Shown here piece after piece: positions 34,473 to 42,190 of a stretch of 60,216 nt of DNA. Source of the stretch: Pseudomonadota bacterium (lineage in GTDB: Bacteria; Pseudomonadota; Gammaproteobacteria; Burkholderiales; Burkholderiaceae_C); the NCBI GenBank assembly GCA_029780695.1, contig JAKOYD010000097.1:1-60216 (forward strand). The letters are read 5' to 3'. The notes under the pieces are model-generated. The model was not told the DNA's origin, made no database searches, and saw nothing but the letters and a program-made list of their open reading frames with translations. Made by a program: the position numbers and the translations under genes. Position 1 is the first letter of the stretch. Each line of letters starts with the position of its first letter.

Positions 34473-34555
34473 TGCCGCGGAGCGGGCTTGGCCCGGCCGC
34501 TGGCATTGCCCCCTGAAAGGGGGGTGGCGGAACATGCGAAGCAGTGGAGCCTGCG
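34473..34555 (-). repeat. Stop-abutting hairpin repeat, partial copy 7
   Basis: On the minus strand, CCCGCAGGCTCCACTGCTTC lies right after the flavoprotein stop. It leads into CCCCCCTTTCAGGGGG and GCCAGCGGCCGGGCCAAGCC, then CGCTCCGCGGC. The first part and the GGCCTGCTCC end are degraded. It has the same direction as the gene it follows. Confidence 0.7.
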
Positions 34556-34557
34556 GG

Positions 34558-35841
34558 TCAGGCCAAGGTATCGGCCCAGATGTTGCGCGCCCAGGCCATG
34601 GCGTACTTGCCTTCCAGCTCGCTGGCGGCCACCGACACGCCGCCCGAGCCGGGCACCGTCAGCATCGTCTTCTGCGCGGCGTCGTAGCGGTGCACGCTGG
34701 CCACGTGCACCACGTCGGTGTCACTGACGAAGCTGTAGCAGGTGTTGTTGTAGATCGGCAGGGCGTTGGGCTGGCGACCCGACAGCAGCGCGACGATGGC
34801 GGCGGCCGCCACCTTGCCGTGCTGGTTGGCCATGTGGCCCGACTTGGGCATCAAAGGCGCCACCTGCAGCGCGTCGCCCAGGATGTGGATGTTCCTGGCG
34901 GCCTTGGATTCCATGGTCTGCCAGTCGACTTCGCACCAGCGCTTGTTGGCGGTGGTCAGGCCCGCGTGGTGGGCGATGTCGCCCGCGCGCTGGGGCGGCA
35001 GCACGTTGAGCACCTGCGCCTTGACGTCGTCGTTGAACTCGAACTTGAGCGTGCCGGTGGCGGCGTCGACGTCGGTCAGGTTGTGCTTGGGGCGGTAGTC
35101 GATGATGCCCTTGTAGCGGTCGGCCCAGGCCTTCTTGAACAGCGGCCCCTTGGAGGTGACGTCGTCGTTGGCGTCGAGTATGAGCACCTTGGACTTGGGC
35201 TTGGCCTGGCTGAAGTAGTGCGCCACCTGGCAGGCGCGCTCGTACGGGCCGGGCGGGCAACGGTACGGCGCCAGCGGAATGCTGAGCGCGTACACGCCGC
35301 CATCGGGCATGGCTTCAAGCTGCTTGCGCAGCGCCACGGTCTGCGGGCCGGCCTTCCACGAATGCAGCACCTTGTCCTGCGCGCCGGGCGCCTTCATGCC
35401 GGGCAGCGCTTCCCACATGAATTCGATGCCGGGCGACAGCACCAGCCGGTCGTAACTGAGCGTCTGCCCACCCGCCAGGCGCACCTGGCGCTTGTCGGCG
35501 TCGATGGCGACCGCGCGGTCCTTGACGATCTTCACGCCGTGGCGCCTGGCCAGGTTGTCGTAGGGCGTGGTGATGTCGGCCATCTGCTTGCTGCCGCCGA
35601 TGACCAGGTTGGAGATGGGGCAGGAGATGAAGGCGTCATTGGGCTCGACCAGCGTGACGTTGACGCGCCCCTCGGACCACAGGCGGATGTACTTGGCGGC
35701 CGTGGCGCCGCCGTAGCCGCCACCGACGACGACCACGTTGCCGCCCGCGCCGCCGGCGGTGGACGCACAGCCGGCCGACAGCCCCAGCACCGAAGCGGCC
35801 GAGGCGGCCGAGCCCGCCTGGATGAATTGACGACGATCCAT
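34558..35841 (-). CDS. soxF: Flavocytochrome c sulfide dehydrogenase flavoprotein subunit
   Basis: Periplasmic FAD protein that oxidises sulfide and passes electrons to its cytochrome partner. It is 427 residues from ATG 35841. The Tat signal is DRRQFIQAGSAASAASVLGL. FAD-binding GGNVVVVGGGYGGATAAKYI (about 33) is followed by VNVTLVEPNDAFISCPISNL, whose Cys is at the usual redox-disulfide position, and NKRWCEVDWQTM. It is also known as fccB. It lies 10 bp after the small cytochrome gene. Confidence 0.93.
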   Translation of the reverse strand: MDRRQFIQAGSAASAASVLGLSAGCASTAGGAGGNVVVVGGGYGGATAAKYIRLWSEGRVNVTLVEPNDAFISCPISNLVIGGSKQMADITTPYDNLARRHGVKIVKDRAVAIDADKRQVRLAGGQTLSYDRLVLSPGIEFMWEALPGMKAPGAQDKVLHSWKAGPQTVALRKQLEAMPDGGVYALSIPLAPYRCPPGPYERACQVAHYFSQAKPKSKVLILDANDDVTSKGPLFKKAWADRYKGIIDYRPKHNLTDVDAATGTLKFEFNDDVKAQVLNVLPPQRAGDIAHHAGLTTANKRWCEVDWQTMESKAARNIHILGDALQVAPLMPKSGHMANQHGKVAAAAIVALLSGRQPNALPIYNNTCYSFVSDTDVVHVASVHRYDAAQKTMLTVPGSGGVSVAASELEGKYAMAWARNIWADTLA

Positions 35842-35851
35842 GGTGGCCTCC

Positions 35852-36163
35852 TTATTTCTTCTGCGCGGCAAACCAGGCCACGATGGCGGCCAGCTGCTCG
35901 TCGGTATAGCCCTTGCTGAGCTGGTGCATGATGGTCGCGGGCTTGGCGCCGCTCTTGAAGTCCATCAGCTTCTTCATCATCTCGTCCTTGCTCTGGCCGG
36001 CCAGCGGCTCGTTGCCAGGCATGGCGCGCCCAGCGGTGCCATGGCAGTTGGCGCAGGCCGCGGCCCAGCTGCGTACCTGCATCGGATCGACCTGCGCGTG
36101 CGCGGCGCTGGCCGCCATGCCCAGCGCCAGCGCGCCCAGCCCGGAAAGAATGCGGGATTTCAT
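35852..36163 (-). CDS. Monoheme cytochrome c, partner of the flavoprotein
   Basis: It is 103 residues from ATG 36163. The signal peptide (MKSRILSGLGALALGMAASA) ends AHAQ. It has one heme motif CANCHG (about 47) and Met in the DEMMKKLMDFKSGAKPATIM stretch, typical of a small class I cytochrome such as FccA. It lies 10 bp upstream of the flavoprotein gene, so the two are co-transcribed. A motif copy is present about 50 bp upstream. The name soxE or fccA would both be used for such genes. Confidence 0.85.
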   Translation of the reverse strand: MKSRILSGLGALALGMAASAAHAQVDPMQVRSWAAACANCHGTAGRAMPGNEPLAGQSKDEMMKKLMDFKSGAKPATIMHQLSKGYTDEQLAAIVAWFAAQKK

Positions 36164-36214
36164 GGTGATGACCTTCCTCGGTGGTTGCACGGCGGCGTAA
36201 AAATTCGCCGCGAC

Positions 36215-36226
36215 TTATATTTAAGG
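36215..36226. promoter_or_regulatory. Candidate sox operator upstream of the cytochrome-flavoprotein operon
   Basis: CTTATATTTAAG, arms CTTA/TAAG, the most symmetrical copy of the motif. It lies about 50 bp ahead of the start at 36163 and about 90 bp from the regulator gene. Confidence 0.45.
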
Positions 36227-36318
36227 AATCATAGGCGTGCGCACGACAGGCGCATCTCGGGACTAACCCCGACAAGTGCGGGTCCGTCGCCCGCGACACC
36301 GCCACGTGGCGCGGCGCG

Positions 36319-36666
36319 TCAGCGCGGCTCGCCCACCGACTCGATTGCGATCTGCGTGCAGACCGCGCGGCACAGCGTCACCACGCGGTCGTTGATGATG
36401 CGGTAGTAGATCTGCACGCCCTCGCGCCGCCGCCCCAGCACGCCGGCCTTGTACAGCGTGTTGAGGTGCTGGCTCATGTTGGGCTGCGTGGTGTGGATCT
36501 CGGTCAGCAATTCGCCCACGTTCTTTTCGCCGTTGCACAGCGCGCTGATGATCTTCAGCCGCATGGGCGCCGACATGACGCGAAACACCTCGGCCGCCAA
36601 CTCAAACACTTCGTCGGATTCGAGTTCGTTGTCGGGCATGGTGGAGGCGGCGCTTTTTTTCTGCAT
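36319..36666 (-). CDS. ArsR-family regulator, probable sox repressor (SoxR-like)
   Basis: It is 115 residues. The winged helix-turn-helix contains VMSAPMRLKIISALCNGEKN and HTTQPNMSQHLNTLYKAGVL. Cysteines are at about 44, 99 and 103; persulfide-sensing ArsR proteins (SqrR/BigR type) use a pair of distant Cys residues in comparable places, so sulfur sensing is plausible. It stands at the head of the sulfur cluster. A -10-like TATAGT and the palindrome GTCACGTGAC (36685-36694) lie just upstream. The target is inferred to be the CTTA/TAAG motif. Confidence 0.82.
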   Translation of the reverse strand: MQKKSAASTMPDNELESDEVFELAAEVFRVMSAPMRLKIISALCNGEKNVGELLTEIHTTQPNMSQHLNTLYKAGVLGRRREGVQIYYRIINDRVVTLCRAVCTQIAIESVGEPR

Positions 36667-36684
36667 GTCCCTGCAAGGCAGAGG

Positions 36685-36698
36685 GTCACGTGACTATA
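36685..36698 (-). promoter_or_regulatory. Promoter -10 and palindrome ahead of the ArsR-type regulator
   Basis: GTCACGTGAC (36685-36694) is a perfect 10-bp palindrome overlapping TATAGT (36698-36693, minus strand), about 20-30 bp before the start. It could be an autoregulatory site. It differs from the CTTA/TAAG motif. Confidence 0.4.
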
Positions 36699-38325
36699 GC
36701 AATTCGGCGTCGACCGACCGGCGCTCGGAGCGCAGCGTGCGGCTGAGCAGCACCACCGGCACCAGCCCCACCAGCACCAGCGCCAGCGAGGGCAGCGCCG
36801 CCTCGCCCAGCCGCTCGTCGCGCGCCAGCTGGTTGGCCACCACGGCCAGCGTGTCGGTGTTGAACGGGCGCAGCACGATGGTGGCGGGCAGCTCCTTCAT
36901 CACGTCGACGAACACCAGCAGCCCGGCCGCGAAGGCCGCGCGGCGCAGCAGCGGCCAGTGCACGCGCGCCGCCAACCCGACCCCGGTGGCACCCAGCATG
37001 CGGGCCGATTCGTCCAGGCTGCGCGGTAGCCGCGCGTAGCCGCTCTGCATCGACTGCAGGGCGACCGAGACAAACCGCACCAGATAGGCCCAGATCAGCC
37101 CCGACACCGTCACCGTGACCAGCGCGCCGACGCCGCTGTCGGGCCAGCGCACCTGCAGCCAGCCCACCGGCAGCAGCAGGCCGACGACGATGACCGCCCC
37201 CGGCACCGCGTAGCCGAGCGACACCACCTGCACCGCCCCGCGCCGCAGCAGCGTGGGCGCGCGGCGCAGGCTGTAGGCCAGGAACCAGGCCGCCAGCACC
37301 GCCAGCACGGCGGTGCTGGCGCCCAGGCGCACGCTGTTCCAGGTCCAGACCAGAAAGCGGTCCCACGGCAGCACCGACCAGTCGGCCGACAGCGGCCGCA
37401 GCATGAAGGCCACGGGCAGCGCAAAACCCATCAGCACCGGCAGCAGGCACAGCACCCAGGCCAGTGCGCCGCGCGCGCCGCGCAGCGTGATCGGCCGCGC
37501 TTCGCCCGAACTGGCGCGCGCCGTGGCGCTGCTGGCAAAGCGCAGGCGGCGCTGGGCGCGCTGCTCCAGCCACAGCAGGCCCATCACCAGCACCAGCAGC
37601 ACGGTGGCCAGTTGCGCGGCGGCGATGCGGTTGTCCATTGACAGCCAGGCCTTGTAGATGCCGGCGGTGAAGGTCTGGATGCCGAAGTAGACCGACACGC
37701 CGTAGTCGGCCAGCACCTCCATCAGCGCCAGCGCCGTGCCGGCGGCCACCGCCGGCCGTGCCATGGGCAGCGCCACTTCGCGCAGGCGGCGCGACAGGGG
37801 CGCGCCCAGCAGGCGCGCGGCCTCCATCAACTGCGGCGCCCGTTCGGCCAGCGCCGTGCGCGCCAGCAGATAAACGTACGGGTACAGCGAAAACGAAAAC
37901 ACCCATGCCGCGCCCCACACGCTGCGCACGTCGGGCAGCAGGCGGCCTTCCAGCCCGAAGGTCGCGCGCAGCCAGCTTTGCAGCGGGCCGGAATACTGCA
38001 GGAAGTCGGTGTACGCGTACGCCGTGACGTAGGCCGGCATGGCCAACGGCAGCAGCAGCAGCCATTCAAAGGCGCGCCGGCCGCGAAAGTCGAACACCGT
38101 CACCAGCACCGCCGCCGGCACGCCCATGGCCACCACGCCAAGGCCGACCATCACCACCAGCTGCAGCGTGACCCACAGGTAGTCGGGCAGCACCGTGGCC
38201 GACATCTCGCGCAGGATGCCGGCGGTTTGCGCGTCCCACTGCGCCCAAGAGCCGACCAGCGCCAGCACGGGCAGCGCCAGCACGCAGGTCACGAGCAGCA
38301 GCAACGCGGTGGGAAGGGCGCGCAC
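36694..38325 (-). CDS. Iron(III) ABC transporter permease (FbpB-type)
   Basis: About 543 residues from a GTG at 38325; the frame is open to a TTG at 38391 inside a mini-repeat. Two fused permease halves give about twelve membrane spans. Each half has an EAA-type loop (MEAARLLGAPLSRRLREVALPMARP and DESARMLGATGVGLAARVHWPLLRR), as in FbpB/SfuB. It moves Fe3+ across the inner membrane with the ATPase at 38590, which faces the other way. No periplasmic iron-binding protein gene is present here. Confidence 0.88.
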   Translation of the reverse strand: MRALPTALLLLVTCVLALPVLALVGSWAQWDAQTAGILREMSATVLPDYLWVTLQLVVMVGLGVVAMGVPAAVLVTVFDFRGRRAFEWLLLLPLAMPAYVTAYAYTDFLQYSGPLQSWLRATFGLEGRLLPDVRSVWGAAWVFSFSLYPYVYLLARTALAERAPQLMEAARLLGAPLSRRLREVALPMARPAVAAGTALALMEVLADYGVSVYFGIQTFTAGIYKAWLSMDNRIAAAQLATVLLVLVMGLLWLEQRAQRRLRFASSATARASSGEARPITLRGARGALAWVLCLLPVLMGFALPVAFMLRPLSADWSVLPWDRFLVWTWNSVRLGASTAVLAVLAAWFLAYSLRRAPTLLRRGAVQVVSLGYAVPGAVIVVGLLLPVGWLQVRWPDSGVGALVTVTVSGLIWAYLVRFVSVALQSMQSGYARLPRSLDESARMLGATGVGLAARVHWPLLRRAAFAAGLLVFVDVMKELPATIVLRPFNTDTLAVVANQLARDERLGEAALPSLALVLVGLVPVVLLSRTLRSERRSVDAELL

Positions 38326-38348
38326 GGTGGATGGAATGGATGTTGTTA

Positions 38349-38408
38349 TGAAAATGATAGCTATCCGCGCTTTATAAGCAAGCGCTGGCAAGGTTTTTAT
38401 TCAAAAAA
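38349..38408 (+). repeat. TTTTGATAGCT mini-repeat between fbpB- and fbpC-type genes
   Basis: AAAATGATAGCTATCCGCGC, then TTTATAAGCAAGCGCTGGCA and AGGTTTTTATTCAA match the unit near gspH block by block. It lies at the 5' side of the permease gene but in the opposite orientation. Confidence 0.7.
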
Positions 38409-38477
38409 ACCGTCAGGACAGCCGGAGCGGACACCGTGCAAATCATGCGGAGGAAGCAGAAGAAAGCCCATTGAATC

Positions 38478-38525
38478 TTCTTCGCGTCCTTCACGAACCC
38501 GTCGCGCCCTTTGCGTCCGGCTGTT
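38478..38525. repeat. CTTCGCGTCC / TTTGCGTCCGGCTGTT repeat fragment
   Basis: CTTCTTCGCGTCCTTCACGA leads into CGCGCCCTTTGCGTCCGGCT and GTT. The last part recurs as CTCTGCGTCCGGCTGTT at about 42154-42170, and related reversed sequence lies at about 41917-41950. Non-coding. Confidence 0.55.
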
Positions 38526-38555
38526 TGCCGCCCGACCGCCCCGCCGCCGCCCGCG

Positions 38556-38583
38556 CAAATGAGAATTGTACGCATCTACAATC
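38556..38583 (+). promoter_or_regulatory. Fur-box-like site and -10 box ahead of the iron ATPase gene
   Basis: CAAATGAGAATTGTACGCAT at about 38556-38575 contains AATGAGAAT, a common Fur half-site form. TACAAT at 38578-38583 is a good -10 box, a few bases before ATG 38590. Iron repression by Fur fits the gene's role but is not proven. Confidence 0.5.
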
Positions 38584-38589
38584 CCACCC

Positions 38590-39660
38590 ATGTTCCTGAA
38601 GATCGATCAGGTCGATGTGCGCTACCCCGGCCAAGGACACCCCGCCGTGCATGGCGTGTCGCTGGGCCTGCGCGCGGGCGACATTGGCGTGCTGATCGGC
38701 CCGTCGGGCTGCGGCAAGACCACGCTGCTGCGCGCCGTCGCCGGGCTGGAGCGTGTCAGCGGTGGCGAAATCCGCCTGGGTGGCGAGCGCGTCAGCAGCG
38801 CGCACCAGCACGTGCCCCCCGAGGCGCGCCGCATCGGCATGGTGTTTCAGGACTACGCCCTGTTTCCGCACCTGGACGTGGGCCGCAACGTGGCGTTCGG
38901 GCTGAAGCACCTGGCCGCCGCCGAGCGCGCGCGGCGCGTGGCCGAAGTGCTGGCCCTGGTCGACCTGGCCGGCAGCGAGCAGCGCTTTCCGCATGAGCTG
39001 TCGGGCGGCCAGCAGCAGCGCGTGGCGCTGGCCCGCGCCATGGCACCGGCGCCGCGCCTGCTGCTGCTGGACGAGCCGTTTTCCAACCTCGACGTCGATC
39101 TGCGCGAGCGGCTGGCGCACGAACTGCGCCTGATCCTGAAAGCCGCCGGCGCCACCGCGCTGTTCGTCACGCACGATCAGCTGGAAGCCTTTGCCATCGG
39201 CGACCAGATCGGCGTGATGCACGACGGTCACCTGCACCAGTGGGACGACGCGTATTCGCTGTACCACCGGCCGGCCACGCGCTTTGTGGCGGACTTCATC
39301 GGGCACGGCGTGTTCGTGCCGGCGCGCATCGTCGCCACCGAGCGCGGCGCCAAGGTGGACACGCCGCTGGGCACGCTGCGCAACCTGACCGACTGCCCCC
39401 TGCCCTCCGCCTACCCCGACGGCCACTGCGACCTGCTGCTGCGCGCCGACGACATCCTGCACGACGACGACGCGCCGGTCACCGCCAGGATCGTGCGCAA
39501 GGCGTTTCGCGGCTCGGAGTTCCTGTACACGCTGCAGCTTGACAGCGGCGAGACCGTGATGACCTACGTGCCCAGCCACCACCAGCACAAGGTCGGCGAG
39601 CGCATCGGCATCGTGCCGGCGGTACACCACGTGGTGACGTTTCCGCCGCAGGCGGCCTGA
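38590..39660 (+). CDS. Iron(III) ABC transporter ATP-binding protein (FbpC-type)
   Basis: It is 356 residues from ATG 38590. Walker A is GPSGCGKTTLLRAVAG (about 38), the Q loop FQDYALFPHL, the signature LSGGQQQRVALARAM (about 138), Walker B LLLLDEPFSNLD (about 158) and the switch His VTHDQLEA. The C-terminal regulatory domain is of the FbpC/PotA type. It energises the permease encoded divergently. The longer frame to 38566 would include the promoter and is rejected. Confidence 0.92.
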   Translation: MFLKIDQVDVRYPGQGHPAVHGVSLGLRAGDIGVLIGPSGCGKTTLLRAVAGLERVSGGEIRLGGERVSSAHQHVPPEARRIGMVFQDYALFPHLDVGRNVAFGLKHLAAAERARRVAEVLALVDLAGSEQRFPHELSGGQQQRVALARAMAPAPRLLLLDEPFSNLDVDLRERLAHELRLILKAAGATALFVTHDQLEAFAIGDQIGVMHDGHLHQWDDAYSLYHRPATRFVADFIGHGVFVPARIVATERGAKVDTPLGTLRNLTDCPLPSAYPDGHCDLLLRADDILHDDDAPVTARIVRKAFRGSEFLYTLQLDSGETVMTYVPSHHQHKVGERIGIVPAVHHVVTFPPQAA

Positions 39661-39766
39661 CGGCGAAGACGCAGGGCTGCCTGCACGAGGCCTGCCGGGG
39701 TTTCAAGCCCATTTCGCTGGCGTCGCTCATGGATCGCGCGTCAGCCACTATCAAAACATGAGCAAT

Positions 39767-39794
39767 GTAGGGCGGGCAATTGTGCCCGCCCTAC
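39767..39794. terminator. 28-bp perfect palindrome at the plsC stop
   Basis: GTAGGGCGGGCA pairs perfectly with its complement across the central ATTG. The plsC stop codon (39791-39793) lies inside the right arm. It sits between the convergent ends of the iron ATPase gene and plsC and may end transcription from one or both sides, though no T-run follows. It also resembles a dispersed hairpin repeat. Confidence 0.55.
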
Positions 39795-40534
39795 GGCCGC
39801 GCCGACCGCAGCGCGCCCACCGCATCCCGCAACGCCGCCGCCCATTCGCGCCGCTCACGCCCCTCGGGCGATTGCGGCGCGCCATAGGTGACGACGGCGC
39901 GCAGGCCGGGCGTGGTCAGTGTGCGCCACACCGATTCAAGCAGCGTCTGCTCGCCGATGTACATGGGCGCCGTGCTCATGCGGCCGTCGCGCCGGTCGAT
40001 GAACTGCAGCGCCACCGGCATCACGGGCGACGGCGCCGAGATGGCCGCCTGGATCAGGTTGGCGTGAAACGGCAGCAGCGTCAGGCCGTCGCTGGTGGTG
40101 CCTTCGGGAAACACCGCCACCACCTCGCCGCGCGCCAATGCGTCGCGCATGTGGTGCACCACGCGCAGCGCGTCGCGGCGCGAATCGCGCGCGATGTACA
40201 GCGTGCCCGCGCTGGTCGCCATCATGCCGATGACGGGCCAGCGCTGCACATCGGCCTTGGACACGAAACGGCAGAAGCCCGCCGCGTGCAGCACCAGAAT
40301 GTCGAGCCACGAAATGTGGTTGGCCACCAGCAGCAAAGGCCCGCGCGCCGGCGCCTGGCCGTTGACCTGCAGATCAATGCGCCATAGGCGCAGAAACTGG
40401 CGCGCCCAGCGTTGTATCTCGCCTTCGCGCTCTGCTTGCGATAGCAATGCGAAGCGCGTGCGAATGGTCCACCAGCCGCGCGCGATGTGCGCGCCGCCGC
40501 GCAGCAGCAGCCAGAGCGCGGTGAACGCCTTCAC
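39791..40534 (-). CDS. plsC: 1-acyl-sn-glycerol-3-phosphate acyltransferase (PlsC-type)
   Basis: Membrane enzyme that makes phosphatidic acid. It is 247 residues from a GTG at 40534 that overlaps the stop of the pyrC-like gene (GTGA). The catalytic motif NHISWLD (about 76) is followed by FVSKADVQRWPVIG and VFPEGTTSDG (about 145), the standard blocks of the family. An N-terminal hydrophobic stretch is present. Coupling to the pyrC-like gene is tight. Confidence 0.88.
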   Translation of the reverse strand: MKAFTALWLLLRGGAHIARGWWTIRTRFALLSQAEREGEIQRWARQFLRLWRIDLQVNGQAPARGPLLLVANHISWLDILVLHAAGFCRFVSKADVQRWPVIGMMATSAGTLYIARDSRRDALRVVHHMRDALARGEVVAVFPEGTTSDGLTLLPFHANLIQAAISAPSPVMPVALQFIDRRDGRMSTAPMYIGEQTLLESVWRTLTTPGLRAVVTYGAPQSPEGRERREWAAALRDAVGALRSARP

Positions 40535-41841
40535 TCGCCGTGCGCCAGGTGCCCGCCCGCCAGTGTGCAACGCACGCGGCCCGTCAATTCGTGGCCGGCG
40601 AAGGGCGTGTGCTTGCCCTGGCTGCGCAGCGCGGCGGGCGTGACGATCCAGCGCGCTTCGGGGTCGAACACGCACAGGTCGGCCACGCCGCCTTCGACCA
40701 GCCGTCCGCAGCTGGCGGCCAGGGTGCCCAGCGCGCCGCCCAGCACGCGCGCCGGCGCGCTGGTCACGCTGGCCAGCGCGCGCTGCAGGCCGGGGCCGTG
40801 GGCGCCCAGGCCCCATTTCAGTGCCAGCGGCAGCAGCAGCTCCAAGCCGCTGGCGCCGGGCTCGGCCTCGGCAAAGGGCAGCTGCTTGGCGTCGGCGTCG
40901 ACCGGCGTGTGGTCGGACACCAGCGCGTCGAGGGTGCCGTCGGCCAGCGCCTCGGCCAGCGCGTCGCGGTCGCGCTGCTGGCGCAAGGGCGGGTTCAGGC
41001 GCGCACTGCTGTCGAAGTGGCCGATGTCGTGGTCGATCAGGTGCAGCGAGTTGATGCTGACATCGGCCGTCACCGGCAGACCGTCGGCCTTGGCCTGGCG
41101 CAGCAGCGCCACCCCCGCCGCGCTGGACAGCCGGCACAGGTGGACGCGCGCGCGGGTGGCGCCGCCGCCCATGGCGCGCAGCAGTTCGATCACGGTGTGC
41201 AGCGCAATTGTTTCGGCCGCCGCCGGCACGCCCGACAGCCCCATGCGCATGGCCAGCGGCCCGCTGGCGGCCACACCGGTGCCCAGCCAGGGGTCGATGG
41301 GGCGCAGCCACACGGCGTAGCCAAAGGTGGCGGCGTACTGCAGCGCGCGTTGCAGCACCTGCGTGTTGACGATGGGCGACTCGGCCTGGCCGAAGGCCAC
41401 GCAGCCGGCGTCGGTCAGTTGACCCATCTCGGTCAGCACCTCGCCCTTCAGGCCGCGGGTGAGCGCGCCTTGCGGAAACACGCGCGCCTGGTGCAGGCGC
41501 TCGGCCCGAGTCTTCAGCATTTCGACCAGGCCCGGCTCATCCAGCACCGGGTCGGTGTCGGGCGGGCAAACCAGACTGGTCACGCCGCCGGCGACGGCCG
41601 CCGCCATTTCGCTTTCGAGCATGCGGGCGTGTTCGTGCCCCGGCTCGCGCAAGCGCGCCGCCAGGTCGACCAGGCCGGGCAGCACCCAACAGCCCCGCGC
41701 GTCGATGGTGCGCGTGGGCTTGAAGTCGGCCGGCAATTGGCCGATGCCGAGAATGCGGCCGGCGGCGACCGCCACGTCGGCCACTTCGTCGCGCCCGCTG
41801 GCGGGGTCGATCACGCGGCCGTGCTGGATCAGGATTTTCAT
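40531..41841 (-). CDS. Dihydroorotase-like protein lacking metal ligands (PyrC-like/PyrX)
   Basis: It is 436 residues with the amidohydrolase fold. Where active dihydroorotases have DxHxHLREPG, this protein has LVDLAARLREPGHE (about 57-70), so both zinc His residues are missing. In Pseudomonas and Burkholderia-type bacteria such inactive PyrC homologues form a structural complex with PyrB (known from the family), and pyrB lies just upstream here. Later motifs (VSDHTPVDADAKQLPFAEAE) are conserved. The active dihydroorotase should be elsewhere. Confidence 0.9.
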   Translation of the reverse strand: MKILIQHGRVIDPASGRDEVADVAVAAGRILGIGQLPADFKPTRTIDARGCWVLPGLVDLAARLREPGHEHARMLESEMAAAVAGGVTSLVCPPDTDPVLDEPGLVEMLKTRAERLHQARVFPQGALTRGLKGEVLTEMGQLTDAGCVAFGQAESPIVNTQVLQRALQYAATFGYAVWLRPIDPWLGTGVAASGPLAMRMGLSGVPAAAETIALHTVIELLRAMGGGATRARVHLCRLSSAAGVALLRQAKADGLPVTADVSINSLHLIDHDIGHFDSSARLNPPLRQQRDRDALAEALADGTLDALVSDHTPVDADAKQLPFAEAEPGASGLELLLPLALKWGLGAHGPGLQRALASVTSAPARVLGGALGTLAASCGRLVEGGVADLCVFDPEARWIVTPAALRSQGKHTPFAGHELTGRVRCTLAGGHLAHGE

Positions 41842-42190
41842 GGTGAATCAATCAAATCAGGCTTTGGCGCTTGCCCCGCAAGGGCTGGCAGCTCTGGTTT
41901 TGGGAGCAATTCTTGAACGCAAAGGGCGCGAAGGGGTCGCAAAGGTCGCAGAAGATGTTGGCTGATCCAGCTCTGAACTGACGCGCTCTGCGGCTTCGTC
42001 GTTCCCGCGAAAGGGGGAATCCATGTCTCGGTCGACCACCGCGCCCGGCACGACGATGAGTGGATTCCCGCCTCCGCGGGAATGACGGAGCGGGAGGCTG
42101 GGCGGTGGCAACGCCAAAAGACGCCTCTGCGTCCTGTGCGCAACCTGCGCTTGCTCTGCGTCCGGCTGTTCATGGCTGTTCAACCGCGCC
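41842..42190. other. Repeat-filled non-coding spacer between pyrB and the pyrC-like gene
   Basis: About 350 bp without a gene. It contains an AACGCAAAGGGCGCGAAGGG-type fragment (about 41914-41933), an inverted repeat with GGGGGAATCCATG (about 42014) and GTGGATTCCCGCCTCCGCGG (about 42059-42078), and GCGTCCGGCTGTTCATGGCT (about 42158-42177). These are relatives of elements at 185-260 and 38478-38525. Short frames here are repeat-derived. Confidence 0.6.
41999..42090. repeat. Inverted repeat, second copy of the GGAATCC type
   Basis: CGTTCCCGCGAAAGGGGGAA at the left and TTCCCGCCTCCGCGGGAATG at the right form imperfect arms around a unique centre. This is the same layout as the element at 185-260. 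Confidence 0.6.
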
